From: Chelonoidis abingdonii
Lineage: Eukaryota > Chordata > Testudines > Testudinidae
DNA length: 64,000 nt
Direction: 5' to 3'
Assembly (NCBI RefSeq): GCF_003597395.2
Contig: NC_133776.1
Coordinates: forward strand, 35,500,070-35,564,069
The translations under genes and the position numbers were made by a program. Below are positions 1 through 11,939 of this stretch, piece after piece. Under the pieces are notes generated by a model that was given only the letters and a program-made list of their open reading frames with translations, did not search any database and had not been told where the DNA came from. Every line of letters starts with the position of its first letter. Within the stretch, counting starts at the first letter, position 1.

Positions 1-630
1 GTTCACTAGCAAAGGCTGGAGAGCTAAGGGGACACAGCAGTCCCTGGGGAATGTCACACTAACATATGTGGTGCATCTACTAACAAAAGTCCATGTCTTC
101 GTAAAATTTTAAATGAATGTCTAGGTTTGGCAATGTTCAAACTATGCAGATGTAATGTTTAGTGCTTTACAATGCCCAGGTCTACCCTACAGACTTATTC
201 AGTACAACTCTGTTGGTGGGCAAAGTAGGTACGACAACCTCACCACCGGTGTAGATAGTGCTATGTCATCGGGAGAGCTTCTCCCATTGACATAGCTCCC
301 GTCTCTTGTGAAGGTGGATTAACTATGCCAACAGGAGAAGCTATCCTGTTGGCATAGTAGCATCATCACTTAAGTGTGGCAGCTGTGCCGCCACAGTGCT
401 GTACGTGAAGACAAGTCCAAAATCTTCCATAAGGTATAGTGCCTTCTTTAAAAATTGAGAAGTCATTAAGTTATTTTCAGCCACAAAGTAACACTCATTT
501 TTAATCACAATGAAAGATTGACTTTAGTCAGAAATTTACAGTAAACCCAAAAGGGATTTCTGGTTACAGAAACACACACAACAAAATTAATTTTCTATCA
601 AAACTAACTGAAAGCGTTAGCTTAGCTTAC
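1..630 (-). other. AGFG1: AGFG1 intron 3 (partial)
   Basis: Intron sequence following the exon 3 donor. It is AT-rich and contains the miniature transposon at 178-417; nothing else is recognised. The next exon lies beyond the left edge. Confidence 0.85.
178..417. mobile_element. Miniature DNA transposon (turtle MITE, 'GTCTAC' end type)
   Basis: Starts GGTCTACCCTACAG and ends GAAGACAAGTCC, with internal inverted segments around 'gacatagct'. It is the same family type as 24218-24463 and 3540-3726. No coding capacity. Target duplication not resolved. Confidence 0.6.
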
Positions 631-746
631 CATCTTTTCTTTTCATATTTTTCCTGTAGAAACTCCTTAACTTTCTGTGGATCCCTGAAGTCTGGAATTG
701 CTGATGATCGATCATCAAATAATCCTAGCCAAATCTGTTTACATAC
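631..746 (-). CDS. AGFG1: AGFG1 coding exon 3 (C-terminal part of ArfGAP domain)
   Basis: Third coding exon, 116 bp. The acceptor AG is at 748-747 and the donor GTAAGC at 630-625. Translation starts VCKQIWLGLFDDRSS and runs through DPQKVKEFL to EKKR, then two bases (TG) of a Trp codon that must be completed by exon 4, outside the window to the left. It codes for residues 88 to about 126 of the ArfGAP fold. DDRSSAIPDFRD is the AGFG1 form; AGFG2 differs. No stops or frameshifts. The last residues of the ArfGAP domain and the whole FG- and NPF-rich tail are not in this window. Confidence 0.96.
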
Positions 747-2654
747 CTTATTTGGAGGGAATAATGGAGGAGGGAGAGGAAAAAAGAGAAATCAGTATTA
801 AATAACTTTCAAGTTCAAATTTATATTTTCATTCTAAATTTACAACCATAGATCGAATGCATAATTTTTTGAATATCCATTCTTACCATGTTTATTTGCA
901 AAGGACTTGTCTGACACTAATTGATATTTCAGCCAAGTGAGTGTACAGTGCACTGTTTAGATGTTGCAAGGCTATCGATCTCAGCAAGGCAAACAGAAAT
1001 CCTAGTCTCTTATTTAAGAGGCACATACAGGAAGTACTTGATTTTGAAAGTACTCCCAATGGTGTAACACATCTAACTGCCATTTTTGTCTTTAGCAATA
1101 CTTCTCCCTGAGGTCTACACATTCAAACCACAGACAAGATTCTGTCCTGCTTCTCTGTTCAGCTTACAGTGACTTGTAAAGTTTGGCAGACCCCCAACTT
1201 ATTAATTATATTTGTGTGCATTTGTTTTTAAAAGTCTTTGAGCTTTTAAAATTTACGAAGCACTGTATATTGGTATTTAGCTGAACAAAGCAAATTCCTG
1301 TCTAATATATGAGGAGCTTATGGAACAGCAAGGTTTCCTAGAAAAAACAAACATACGGTGTTTAAAAAAACCAAGGATTTCACATGTAAACAGAAGTGTC
1401 TCAACTGGTCCTGTTCCTTCAATGGTACAAATTAATAAAGTCGAGGAGAGAATGAAGACTCCATCAGCCTTTATTGCCAGTAGTTTTTATAACTCAGCAA
1501 AAAACAGAATTAGCAGCTGAATACTTAGCATTAATTACTTTGTACTCAGTAAAAGAGGAACGAATAGAAAAGTAACCCAGCACGGGTGAGGGCAGAGATA
1601 CAAGTTATCTTGCTTGATTAAAGGTTTTTGGTTTGGGTTTTTTTTAAAACCCCACAGTTCCTCAAATAGGGTTAGAGCATATCCGTCTGCCAACAATTTA
1701 AGAGTCCCCCAGTGACAAAGAGCAAGTTCATTCCCCATCTCAAAGTTTCTAAAGTATATTTTTAAAAAGTCAAATCTTTAAAAAATATACACAAATAAGT
1801 TAGTGAGAATATGCATTTCTACTGCCACATATTACATATTTTCAACAAAAGTCTTACATTATCAGATAAACTCTGAGTACAATGATGCAATGACAGATTA
1901 TTCCTGGGACCATATTCTATTTTAATCATAAGGTTAAAAAAGGATTGTCAAACTTAGTGCTTCACCGCTAAGCACTCATTCTAAACTACACGAACACACA
2001 TACATATAGTAATCTGCACCCCAAAAAAACCTCAAAGGTCTTTATAAATTTGAGTTATATAATCTAAAAAAGTACATAAAGGTCACTTCTTCCATTATTG
2101 AAATAAAACCAATGAAGTGAAAGGTGGCAACTCTTTGATAATAGTACAAGAAATGGATAACTTATTTAATTAAAGCTGCCCAGGAAATATAGGTAGGAAG
2201 AAAGTGATGCTGGAATTTAGCCAAGACAAAGGAATAAATATTCCTACAAAAAGTGCAACTGGAATCTTTAATGGCCACAAATCTCTTCTGGAACACACTG
2301 ACAGCACAGTGCACTGGCTTAATAGATTCAGAGGGTCATGTTTCACTTTCTGAATCATAAGTACTGCTTCCTATATCATAGCTGAGTGCCAGTTTAATAC
2401 ATTCTGTCAGACTTTCAATTTGGCTTTAAGTACGTTCATCCATGGTAAAATGACCGATTCAGGTCAGTGGTGTCCAACCTTTCCAGTCTGAGTTTGGAAG
2501 ATATTTCAGGAAGGTCAAGGGGGCACTAGAAGTACTTTTGGGAAGATTCTCTACTCTTTGCATCACTCAAGTTGTTTAAAGAAAACAGAAGCCATCCCAG
2601 AAATCCCTTGCAAGGGATTCCCTTCACGTGGAGTTCCCAGAAGGCAGAGCAAGC

Positions 2655-2790
2655 ACATGCCAGGGGTCTAAACTAGCACTACTACTTTGTCGCTATAGCT
2701 ATGCCACTATACCCTACCAGCAAAGTACTACTCATGTGAACTGTGCTTGTATCAGCAAAACTATTGTTTTGCCAGTATAGCTTATTCCAT
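2655..2790. mobile_element. Degenerate MITE fragment
   Basis: Contains 'ctatagctatgccactatacc' type segments and an inverted 'gccagtatagc', as in the other GTCTAC-end miniatures, but no clean ends remain. Confidence 0.35.
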
Positions 2791-3214
2791 TCACTAACTA
2801 CATAAATACACACTGTCTTTTTAAATGCAAAACATGTTTTGCTAAATTTTCTTCTGCATCTAGCACATTTTATGGTAGTTTTATTGAGCTAATAAACAAG
2901 TTTAAAATGCTGGTTTTGTGCATTAATTGATTTCCAATTTTTATTCAAATATGGCTTGAGACAAACATCAGTCGGTATGTCTAACTACAATCTTAAATGA
3001 ATCTAGATTAGGTCAATTTACAGTCTCTGCAGTAATTACTGCTGATATGCACACAACCCTCCTTCTGTCAGTGGTGGGTGTCCTCATCAGGAACACTTCC
3101 ACCAACTGAAGAGGGGCAGCATAGGGGCTGGGAGCCAGGGCTCTCTGCTCTCCACTGGAAGCGGGGATGGTGGAGAAGCTGCCTGGTGCTTCTCAATGCC
3201 CTGCTGCCAGCCCA

Positions 3215-3340
3215 GGATGACCAGACAGCAAGTGTGAAAAATCGGAACCAGGGGAGGGGGGGGGTAATAGGACCTATATAAGAAAAAAGGCCCAAAAATC
3301 GGGCCTGTCCCTATAAAAATCAGGACATCCGGTCACCCTA
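3215..3340. mobile_element. Short MITE with TGACCAG / CTGGTCA-like ends
   Basis: Left end GGATGACCAG and right end CCGGTCACCCTA are imperfect inverted repeats around a 125-bp body that includes a G run and 'atcaggacat'. It resembles a very common short turtle DNA repeat. Non-coding. Confidence 0.55.
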
Positions 3341-3539
3341 TGCCAGCTACTAAGGGCTTCTCACCTCCAGCAGGGAGATCCACGACTTGAGTCCAGTCAG
3401 CTGCTGTGCTCCCCAGCAGGGAGCTGAGGGGGCAGCCGAAGGCCCAGCTGGGAGCAGGGAGTCTGGCTCTCTTGTCAATTTCACAGCTCTAGGAGCCATG
3501 AAATTGACAAGACAGCCAGCAGAGGATATAAGCAAGGCA

Positions 3540-3726
3540 GTGTCTACACTGACATCACCCTACCCACACCAAAATCACTCCACCTCTGTGAGTGATGTAG
3601 GGCTTATTATGTCAGTGTAGTAGGGCACTTACATCAGCAAGAGCAAGGCTGTACACTGTGTACACTGACAAAGTTAGGTCAACATAAGCTGCCTTATGTT
3701 GACCTAACTGTGTAGTGTAGACTAGA
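3540..3726. mobile_element. MITE with GTCTACACT ends and an internal perfect hairpin
   Basis: Ends are GTGTCTACACTGAC on the left and AGTGTAGAC on the right. The right half holds a perfect inverted repeat with 17-bp arms, 3672-3688 and 3693-3709, and a 4-bp loop. Same broad family as 178-417 and 24218-24463. Confidence 0.6.
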
Positions 3727-4270
3727 GCAGAGTTTCACAAACATTTTTTAACCTTCAGGAATTAAACTTGCAGTAGACCAATTTATTTTTAAACTTGGAA
3801 GTAGACCAATTTATTTTTATTGTTCAAATACACCTCAACACAAAAGCAGTAACTTGACTAAAGTTTCTTTGATTTACTCTATCCCTTTTTAAATTAAACG
3901 CATGTTACAAGGGCTAGCTTTGACAGAATCCCTGCCTCACTTCCAGGCATCACTCATAGGTTTTACCTCTTCACTGCTTCCAGCAACACACAATGAGTAC
4001 TAAGCACAATTTGGGGAGGGACGGAGGACACACATAGCTCCACTGTTATGCACATAATCTATTTGTTTCCCTTTTGTTAGGACAAATACAGGCATTGTTT
4101 GGGTTAAGCATTGCAGATTTCACTATTCCCAAACTTCAGGGATGCAAATTAAGTTTATCATTAAGGTTACATTAACAAAAAGAATGAAAACAGCAGAGAT
4201 GGCACTCACATGATGACATTTGTATCAACTATTAATGAAGGTATTACTTATTACAGCTAAAGTCAAACTG

Positions 4271-4570
4271 GGGCCTTGGCTACACTGGTGCTTTACAGCG
4301 CTGCAACTTTCTCACTCAGGGGTGTGAAAAAACACCCCCCCCCGGAATGCAGCAAGTTACAGCGTTGTAAAGCGCCAGTGTAAACAGTGTCCCAGCACTG
4401 GGAGCACGGCTCCCAGTGCTGTAAGCTAGTCCCCTCGGGGAGGTGGAGTACCAGCAGCACTGGGACAGTTCTCTCTCAGTGCTGGTGCCGCAACCACACT
4501 TGTACTTCAAAGTGCTGCCGCGGGAGCGCTCCCGCAGCAGCGCTTTGGAGTTTCGAGTATAGCCAAGCCT
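4271..4570. mobile_element. PIF/Harbinger-type MITE
   Basis: Left end CCTTGGCTACACTGG and right end GTATAGCCAAGCC are inverted repeats of the GGCTTGGCTACAC type seen in the Harbinger elements at 41826-47496. The body has stacked palindromes: 13-bp arms at about 4392-4422 (CAGCACTGGGAGC and its complement) and a near-perfect palindrome at about 4513-4541. Non-coding. Confidence 0.7.
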
Positions 4571-5413
4571 ATAACAAAAGCCCTTTGAAGAGCTGTGTGT
4601 TAAGGTTTGCCTTGCATAAGCTTTAAAGGGCATAGACTATGTCTGCATTAAGTACCATCCTACAGTCTCAGATGTTTCTTATTCTAAAAAGTGATGCATG
4701 TGCCAAATTTAACTGAATTACACTCAAATTGCATGTTGTATGTATCTGATATGCTGTAGAGCGGTGGTGATCATTTAGTATGTGTGTCATGATAGCACCC
4801 AGATGCTCCATTGAAGAACATACTGTTGAGGCTGTTCACTGACATGGACCCAGTCCTGAAAATTTCAGAACCTAAAAAAAGTTTGCTTCAAACCTTCGAT
4901 TGTAATCTACAGTTCAAGCATGAAATTCTTCCTGTAGTCCTTTTAGAATAGCAATGATAGACACACATCTGGTGTATTTTTAAAAACTGAAAATTTATGC
5001 AATGTAAGAGCAGGCACAGCACATAAGGGATTACATAGAGAAAAAACAGTGCCACAATGAAAATAGAAAAAAAAAAGTTTTAAAATGGCAGAGACTAGGA
5101 AATGGTGGTAAATCAGAGATCACAAAAACATTTAAAACCAGATATAGTACTTGTTTTTAGTGTTCTAGTTTAAGAGTCAAAATATCCAAATAATGAAAAC
5201 ACTGATTTGAAATTTTAACATAATCTACTCAAACTGTAACCTAGCTGGAACATATAAACTTTAGAATTGCTAAACATTTTGGTGACTAAACCTTTTAACT
5301 GCTGCCTCGCTGGTAAGTGGGCCATGAGATAATGCACCCAAAGAGATACTTACAGTATCTGAAAGCTATTAGGAAAAATTCTTAAGTGAACAATCAGATA
5401 CAATAGTGTATGC

Positions 5414-5709
5414 CAGGGGTTCTCAAACCTTCTCTGCCGAGGGAGAGACTTTCTTTGACAGTATCTAGGACCGCGATTTCCCCACATCGCCCCCACCCCC
5501 TTACAACCACCCATACTATGCCACCCTTACTTCTGTACTGCTTTGCTGGCGGTGCAGCCTTCAGAGCCAGGCACGCAGGCTGCACCCACCACTCTCTGAC
5601 CACCTTGCTTTGGTAGCAGCATAGAAATAAGCATGACAATACTGTGACCCCCTCTACAATAGGCTTGCAATCCCCTTTTGGGTCAAGACCCCCCGTTTGA
5701 CAAATGCTT
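5414..5709. mobile_element. hAT-type MITE with perfect 8-bp target duplication
   Basis: Begins CAGGGGTTCTCAAACC and is flanked by the 8-bp direct repeat GTGTATGC (5406-5413 and 5710-5717), the hAT signature. Its internal segment (about 5510-5615) resembles the middle of 9103-10065, so it is probably a deletion derivative of that family. Confidence 0.8.
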
Positions 5710-6119
5710 GTGTATGCTGAAGGGAACATGGTCAGCAGAGATCACTTGCATTGGGAATCAACCACACAAATTCCAGGCCTAAAATGGTACTTAAGTCTCA
5801 TCAAGACCAGCTGTAACTGACTTGCAAACATGAAAGACTACACTGTAGTTCAAGCTTTGACCTCACTGATAATTCCCAATCATTCACCAGGATAAATGAA
5901 AAAGTTTCCTTTAATTAGCCATTGTCCCTTCAGCGGTGATATTAAGTGTACCAAAAGATAGAATCTCTACCATTTTTCTATTTTGAATATTAGGTCTGGT
6001 CCATAGTTGTGTTATATGTCGTTCCCTACTGCACATATACCAATGCTTTGAGCTGGATTTAGCATCCTATTATGGAGATTATTCCACAATTTAGATAGAA
6101 TTGGTAGGCTGACTCAATT

Positions 6120-6350
6120 AAAGCTCACAATTCTAATATATTTCTCAAACTCCCAGGGAAGAGACAGTTCTTCATTCCTTCACCTTTATATCCTTCTAAC
6201 ATATTGAAATAACCCGTCTCATCATTTAGTCAAACTACACAAACGTCGCTTTTAATCTACCCTCATAAAACCTATTCAAGCCCCTAATTACTGCTGTAGC
6301 TCTCTGGAATCCTTCCAGTTTATCACTGTCTTCTTGACCACAAGAGAAAA
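6120..6350 (-). repeat. Possible ancient CR1 fragment
   Basis: The segment around 6300-6345 resembles the antisense of the CR1 region that reads 'ggagagggtccagagaagagc' in younger copies. Heavily diverged; weak call. Confidence 0.3.
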
Positions 6351-6876
6351 AAATATATACAGATAGAGAGAGAAATGAAGACCTTTATCTGTTCCTCAGC
6401 TGCCAAACTGTAAAAGGAGGATACTACTACTTCCTCTCTCACACTCCATCTTGTTTAGTTAGATTGCAAGTTCTTCAGGGCAGAGACACTCTCATGCTTC
6501 GGGAAACACTCCTGCAGCAGGGCACAAGTAGACAAATGGACTTAACTACCTGTAGTTTCAGCTTTTATTTTGAAAGGACTGTGTCTCCCGCTGTTTTGGC
6601 TTTGGAGAAAGCCTTGAAAATGCTACCAGAGTGGAACTGATGCAGTAGCATCTGCCCAGTTTCGGAGAGACCAAAATAATAGTTTTTAGCTGTCAAGTAA
6701 CCCATTAATTTCATCTGAATTAGGCAGCACAGACACCAAGAATGATACTTTAAATGCAAATGCTTAACTTTTTCACTCCTCAAAAACATGCACAAAAGGA
6801 GAGCATTTATGTTATAAACATCTATTCCAGCATTTTCCAAAATGGGGGCACAAAGCAGTGGGGGAAAATATATAAA

Positions 6877-6990
6877 GTAAGGCTAGGCCTACACACAAAC
6901 TTTCACAATTATGTCTGCCAGGAGTATGTAGGGGTGTGATTCCAACATAGCTGTGCTGGGCAAGAGCTTCTGTAGAGATGCCGTTATTTT
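6877..6990. mobile_element. MITE end fragment
   Basis: Starts GTAAGGCTAGGCCTACAC, close to the left end of the element at 24218. No matching right end, so it looks truncated. Confidence 0.4.
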
Positions 6991-7348
6991 GTTTATGTAC
7001 ATAAACAATTTGCAAAGCAAAAAACTAGAGATGACAACAAAATTATGTTTCAAACCGGAATACTTATGGCAGGAAAGATTTGGATATAGTTTCCTTGCAT
7101 AAGCAAGTTATAACTGTTTAATAACTAATATTGACATCAGAAGTGCTGAATTACTAATCGCAGTAAAGTAAAAAGAATTGTATGCTTCCAGTAATAATGA
7201 CATCTGAAAGTACATTTTGTATAAAGTCAGGTTGAGTCAATAATTAAACCTGTAACTTGCTTTCTACTGCACAGTGTTATGAACACTCGATCCCTGAAAA
7301 TCCTTTCCCCCTGAAGTAGTTTCTCGAACATGGAGGGGGGTTAAGGGA

Positions 7349-8399
7349 AGTCATAAACAGATAGTTAAGGGTTAATGTCTCTTTTACCTGTAAAGGATTA
7401 ACAAGCTCAGTGAACCTGGCTGACACCTGACCAAAGGATCAATCAGAAGACAAGATACTTTCAAATCTTGGTGGAGGGAAGTCTTTGTTTTGTGCTGTTT
7501 TGTTCAGTTCTTTGTTCTCTCTTGCGATTAAGAGAAGCCAGACATGTAACCAGATTTCTCCAATCTTACTGAAACAGTCTCTCAGGTTCAAGATATTAAG
7601 TAATAGATAGAAAGCGGATTAGATTTATGTTTGTTTTCTTTATTTGCAAATGTGTATTTTGCTGGAAGGATATTTCACCTCTGTTTGCTGTAACTTATAC
7701 TTAGGTTGGGAGGGGGAGTCCCTCTGGTCTAGGTGAAGCTGAGACCCTGTAAACATTTTTCCATCTTGATTTTACAGAGATAATTTTTACTTTTTCTCTT
7801 TCTTTAATTAAAAGCTTTTCTTTTAAGAACCTGATTGATTTTTTTTATTCTTGTGTAAGACCCAAGGGGAGCGGGTCTGAACTCACCAGGGAATTGGTGG
7901 GGGAAAGGAGAGAAGGGGGAGGAAAAGCTTGATTCCTCTCTGTTTTAGGATCCAAGGAGTTTGGATCAGTGTACTTCTCAGGAAAAAAGTCTGGGAGGGG
8001 AAAATGGGAGGAAAAGATTAATTTCTCTCTGTGTTAGGATCCAAGGAGTTGGGATCAGTGTCTCTCTCTCAGGGAGAGTCTGGGAGGGGGACAGAAGCGG
8101 GGGAAGTGAATTTCCTCTCTGTTTTAAGATTCAAGGAGTTTGAATCAGTGATCTCCCAGTGTAACCCAGGGAGGGGAAAATCTGGGAGGAAGAAAGGAGA
8201 GGGGAATGGTTTATTTCTCTTTGTTTTAATGATAAATTAAACCAGGGAAGGTTTCAGGGAACAAGGAGTGTACCCAAACACTATATTTTGGGTTGGTGGC
8301 AACGTGATAAGATCTAAGCTAGGAATTAAGCTTAGAAGGGAACAGGCAGGTCCCCACTTTCTGGACACTAAAGTTCAAAGTGGGAAAGAGACCCTGACA
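7349..8399 (-). mobile_element. Solo LTR (antisense), family A
   Basis: Reverse-complement copy of the LTR family also found at 44082-45091 and 47500-48356. On the minus strand it starts TGTCAGGGTCTC and ends near TTTATGAC. It has no gag or pol and so is a solo LTR. It carries three direct copies of a module about 88 bp apart (around 7935, 8021 and 8109), each with a 'ggatccaaggagtttggatcagtg'-like core. Its left terminal base is mutated and no target duplication is clear. Superfamily (Gypsy or endogenous retrovirus) cannot be told from an LTR alone. Confidence 0.75.
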
Positions 8400-8451
8400 G
8401 GAGGTGAGAAGACTTCTGTTTAATGGGACAAGTAACTTGAGATTTGCAATT

Positions 8452-8722
8452 TAAAGATTGTCTACACTCAGTTTTTTCCAACAATTTAAAATCAGCAGTA
8501 TAAACTAAACTGTCTAATCAGGGCAAACCCTTAGTGTGGACAGTTATACTGGCATCGGACTGTTTAATCAGCATACCTTGTTTTGACTGTTAGTTAAACC
8601 AATGCAAAAACCAAAAGCTACCCCCACACTTTTTGCACCAATGTAAGCATATTGGTTTAAAATTGTTAATTATTGGTCCCAAAAAACTGTGCAGACAAAT
8701 TCTGAATGTAGACCTGTCCCTG
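8452..8722. mobile_element. MITE with GTCTACACTCAG ends
   Basis: Left GTCTACACTCAG and right CTGAATGTAGAC are inverted repeats around a 250-bp body with no coding frame. Confidence 0.55.
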
Positions 8723-8895
8723 GGGTGGAGGAGGTTTGATTATTTAAAGATTTGACTTCTAAAACATCAAAGAGAGTTCAGTGTAGCAGTCCAGGTTTTA
8801 TTTATCATTCCTGGTCAAATGCTCTTCCAGGGTTCCAGTATTTAGAAACTTCAGGAAAGGCTGAAGGGTTGTGGTGAAAAGATCTAAACTTTCAT

Positions 8896-8921
8896 ATAAA
8901 TAAATAAATAAATAAATAATA
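8896..8921. repeat. (AAAT)n microsatellite
   Basis: About six tandem TAAA units. Confidence 0.9.
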
Positions 8922-9102
8922 AGCAGCAGCCCTTCTCTTTTTGAAAAGGTTTTCAAAATGCAAACCAATGCAGCGGGTTTATGTCATGGAAATTTCTTTA
9001 AACAAAGAACAAAAACAACAGAGGAGTCCCTTAACCAGACACAGTTACACTCTTGCCTGTCAAACCTCTTGCATCCTCAGTTGTTAACCATACATATTAG
9101 GA

Positions 9103-10065
9103 CAAGGGTTCTCAAACTGGGGTTCCAAGGGTATGTGGGGGTTGCACAAAACAGAGCAACTGCTATCAAATATCATTTAAAATCTAGCATTCTAGAAAAT
9201 TACCCGCTTTTCCATCGCAATGTAGTGTATTTACTTCAAAAAGTATTGTAAACATAAATGCAGCAATCGTTGTTCCTAAATTTGTTTTTTATATATTACC
9301 ACCACTTTAAGGAAATTGGACTCTGGGGATTATAGTTGTGTGTCATCTTGAGACTAAAAAGATAGGATTGAGACAACATCAGAGGGCTTAATTGTTCAGC
9401 AGCTGAAGAGTTGCATTAAACCGCAGACCAATCAGAACACTGAGATCAGCAAAAAGGGATTCATAATTTAACAGATACACAGCAGGGACAAACTGAGGGG
9501 GGGCTTGTGGGTGCTATAGCCACCCTAAAATTTACCATAGGTCCTCCCACTCCATAACCACTCCTGCAAAGTTCAAATGTTACACAGAATAAGGATGCCA
9601 TGGTATGGCACTGCCATCCTTACTTCTGCAATTTGCAGTGCTGATGGCAGCAGCACTGTCTTCAGAGCTGGGTGCCAAGCTAGCAGCCACTGCTCTCCAG
9701 CCACCCAGCTCTAAAGGCAGCACCACTGCCAGCAGCAGCGCAGAAGAGTGGCAATGGGGCACGAAGTCTGCTGTGGAAAAAAAAGCGATATTGACAATTT
9801 TTATTCAGCCGTCCCCTCCCAGTATTAAACAGTAATTATTTTTAAAAAATAAAAAAAAAACTTTTCTGCTTATAGCAATTTGATAAAAAATTATTTTAGT
9901 CTTAATTTAAAAGCAGTGAGAAAAAGGTAAATTCATTTTCAGAGTCATAAATGTAGCATTTACAATAATGTTCAATATAAAATATGTTTTTAGTGGGAGA
10001 GGGGAAATCACACTCAAACTTGCTGGCTGAAAGGGATCACAATACAAAAAGTTTGAGAGCCACTA
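9103..10065. mobile_element. hAT-type non-autonomous transposon
   Basis: Left end CAAGGGTTCTCAAACTGG and right end AGTTTGAGAGCCACTA are inverted repeats of the CAGTGGTTCTCAAACT type. Flanks TATTAGGA (9095-9102) and TACTAGGG (10066-10073) match at 6 of 8, consistent with an aged 8-bp duplication. The GC-rich middle (9600-9760) resembles the core of 5414-5709. No transposase. Confidence 0.7.
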
Positions 10066-10493
10066 TACTAGGGGAAGGTGGTAAAGAAACATCAGCAGAA
10101 AACATATAGTAGATGGTTAATAAGTAATTGATATCAGTATTTTCTAGAGCAATTTTTCTTCCTCTCTTCCCCTTCCCTCAAAAAAGTTTAAGTACCAAAA
10201 TAGTTCAATCGGACAAAAGAAAGTTTGATTTGGAAATGCTGCCACAGTGCCTCATGGGAGTTGTAGTTAGGATGCCTTACGTGCCCCATTCTCTTATACA
10301 GGCAGAGCCCTGGCCAGACTACATTTTCTAAGGTGCGCCAAGGGCCTCCTCTATTGGAGACAGGAAACAGTATATCATGGTAGATTTAATTCAGCCAGGG
10401 AAAGTGACCTATAAAGAATGAGGCACTGTGGCAGCATAAATCTCCAAGGTCATCCCCTCTCCACTCCTCCCCGAAAGCAGACCCTTTCCACAC

Positions 10494-10494
<1 letters not shown>

Positions 10495-10527
<33 letters not shown>
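10495..10527. repeat. Poly(A) tract
   Basis: 33 consecutive A. Could be a retroposon tail, but no body is recognised to its left. Confidence 0.9.
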
Positions 10528-10528
<1 letters not shown>

Positions 10529-11939
10529 ACAAACACAACAACTCATTTAGCCAAGAACCCAGTTTTCCATCAAAGTAATTTCAACATAAAAATTTTGACC
10601 TGCCCCAATAACTATAGTATCCCAATGATTTGAACTAATAGCTACTTATTTACAACCTAAACCCACAAAAGGTTTATTTATGACTTTGTTTTAATTTTAA
10701 TTAAACATGGAAGTTGCAAGCTCTTCCACCTATATCAGGTATACCTATACCTTTTAACTTCAGCAATTGCAAACAGAATAGAATGACATCAAGGTCATTC
10801 AGAGGCTACCTTCACAGAAGGCATAACTTCTACCACCTATGCCAGTGACTGAGTAACTCATGACTTTCATAAGGCCTCTAGCAAAACTGGCAGAGTTATC
10901 TTAATAATGGCTGTTTCAAACATTGTAGTCAGCTCTTGAAAAGCAGTCTTCATATGTTTCACAGAGACCCCTCTCCCTCTCCATAGACTAGATTATTGTA
11001 CAACAACCTGTCAACTGGGAAATATTCTTCCAAACCGTAAGGTAGGGGATGCCCAACTCCTTTCTGACATCATGAAGCACCTGTGCTTGCTGCTGTAATT
11101 ATGAAAAGTCAGGAGTCAAAATGAATGACCTTTGAGCTCTAGAAGAATTTCTGTAGTTCTAGTCATTTGATAAAGTTTGAACATCAGAGGATGACTATTC
11201 TAGTAATTTATAAACTACATGAAAGAATCCTTGATAGGTCTCAATAGCACTCTGTAGGAATTTTTTTCAGTATGAAATGGAGAAAAGCAAGTGTGTACTT
11301 TGATAGTCTTTGGACCTCCTGTGTCATGCCACCAAATGTGGGATTAAGTATATACTAAATTTGTTAATAAAGATGGAGAACGAAAGCCACCAGAAGCATA
11401 AATGGAGGATGTTACATACATATTTCTTTATGAGGATGGTTACATGCTTGTTGCATGCACTAAGATTCTCTAGTTCATTAATAAGTTGTGGGTTTTTTGT
11501 TTTTTGTTTTGTTTTTGGGGGTGGGGAGGAGGAGAGATGGGAAGGACAAAACAAAAACAACCACCATACTCCAAGGTGGTAATAGAGAGCACACACTAGA
11601 CAAAGTGATCTTAACACTTAGGGACTAAAAAGTATGAGCACATTGACACCGATTCCTTTCATGACATACTTCCCATCAATTAACAGAACAAAAGAGGGTG
11701 CTTGGAATGAGTGAAGAAAAGGTGGTATATAAAAAGAGGTCTTATAAAAATTCTAATACATTGTGCTTCTTAACATATTTGTTTCAGTCAGTGATAGCAA
11801 ATCTGGATTATGCAGCATCAAGTAGTCTACTCAGTATAATGCCCTATGAAAGCTGAACGTTTAAATTGTAAGAATATACTCAGTTCTCCCATTGGGTACT
11901 TAATCTAGTCTTTTATGGTGCATAAATAATTATTTTTTA

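Noticed and set aside
2467..2510. hAT-like end 'cagtggtgtccaacctttcc'
   Set aside because: Only one end is visible; no partner or duplication within 1 kb, so no element was called.
7961..8240. Frames with repeated IQGV-like text, looking like a repeat protein
   Set aside because: Read from the tandem DNA module of a solo LTR, in the antisense direction; not a gene.
10230..10345. 'catgggagttgtagtt' followed by 'gactacattttc' as possible terminal repeats
   Set aside because: Similarity is short, no target duplication was found, and the motif is common in vertebrate DNA.
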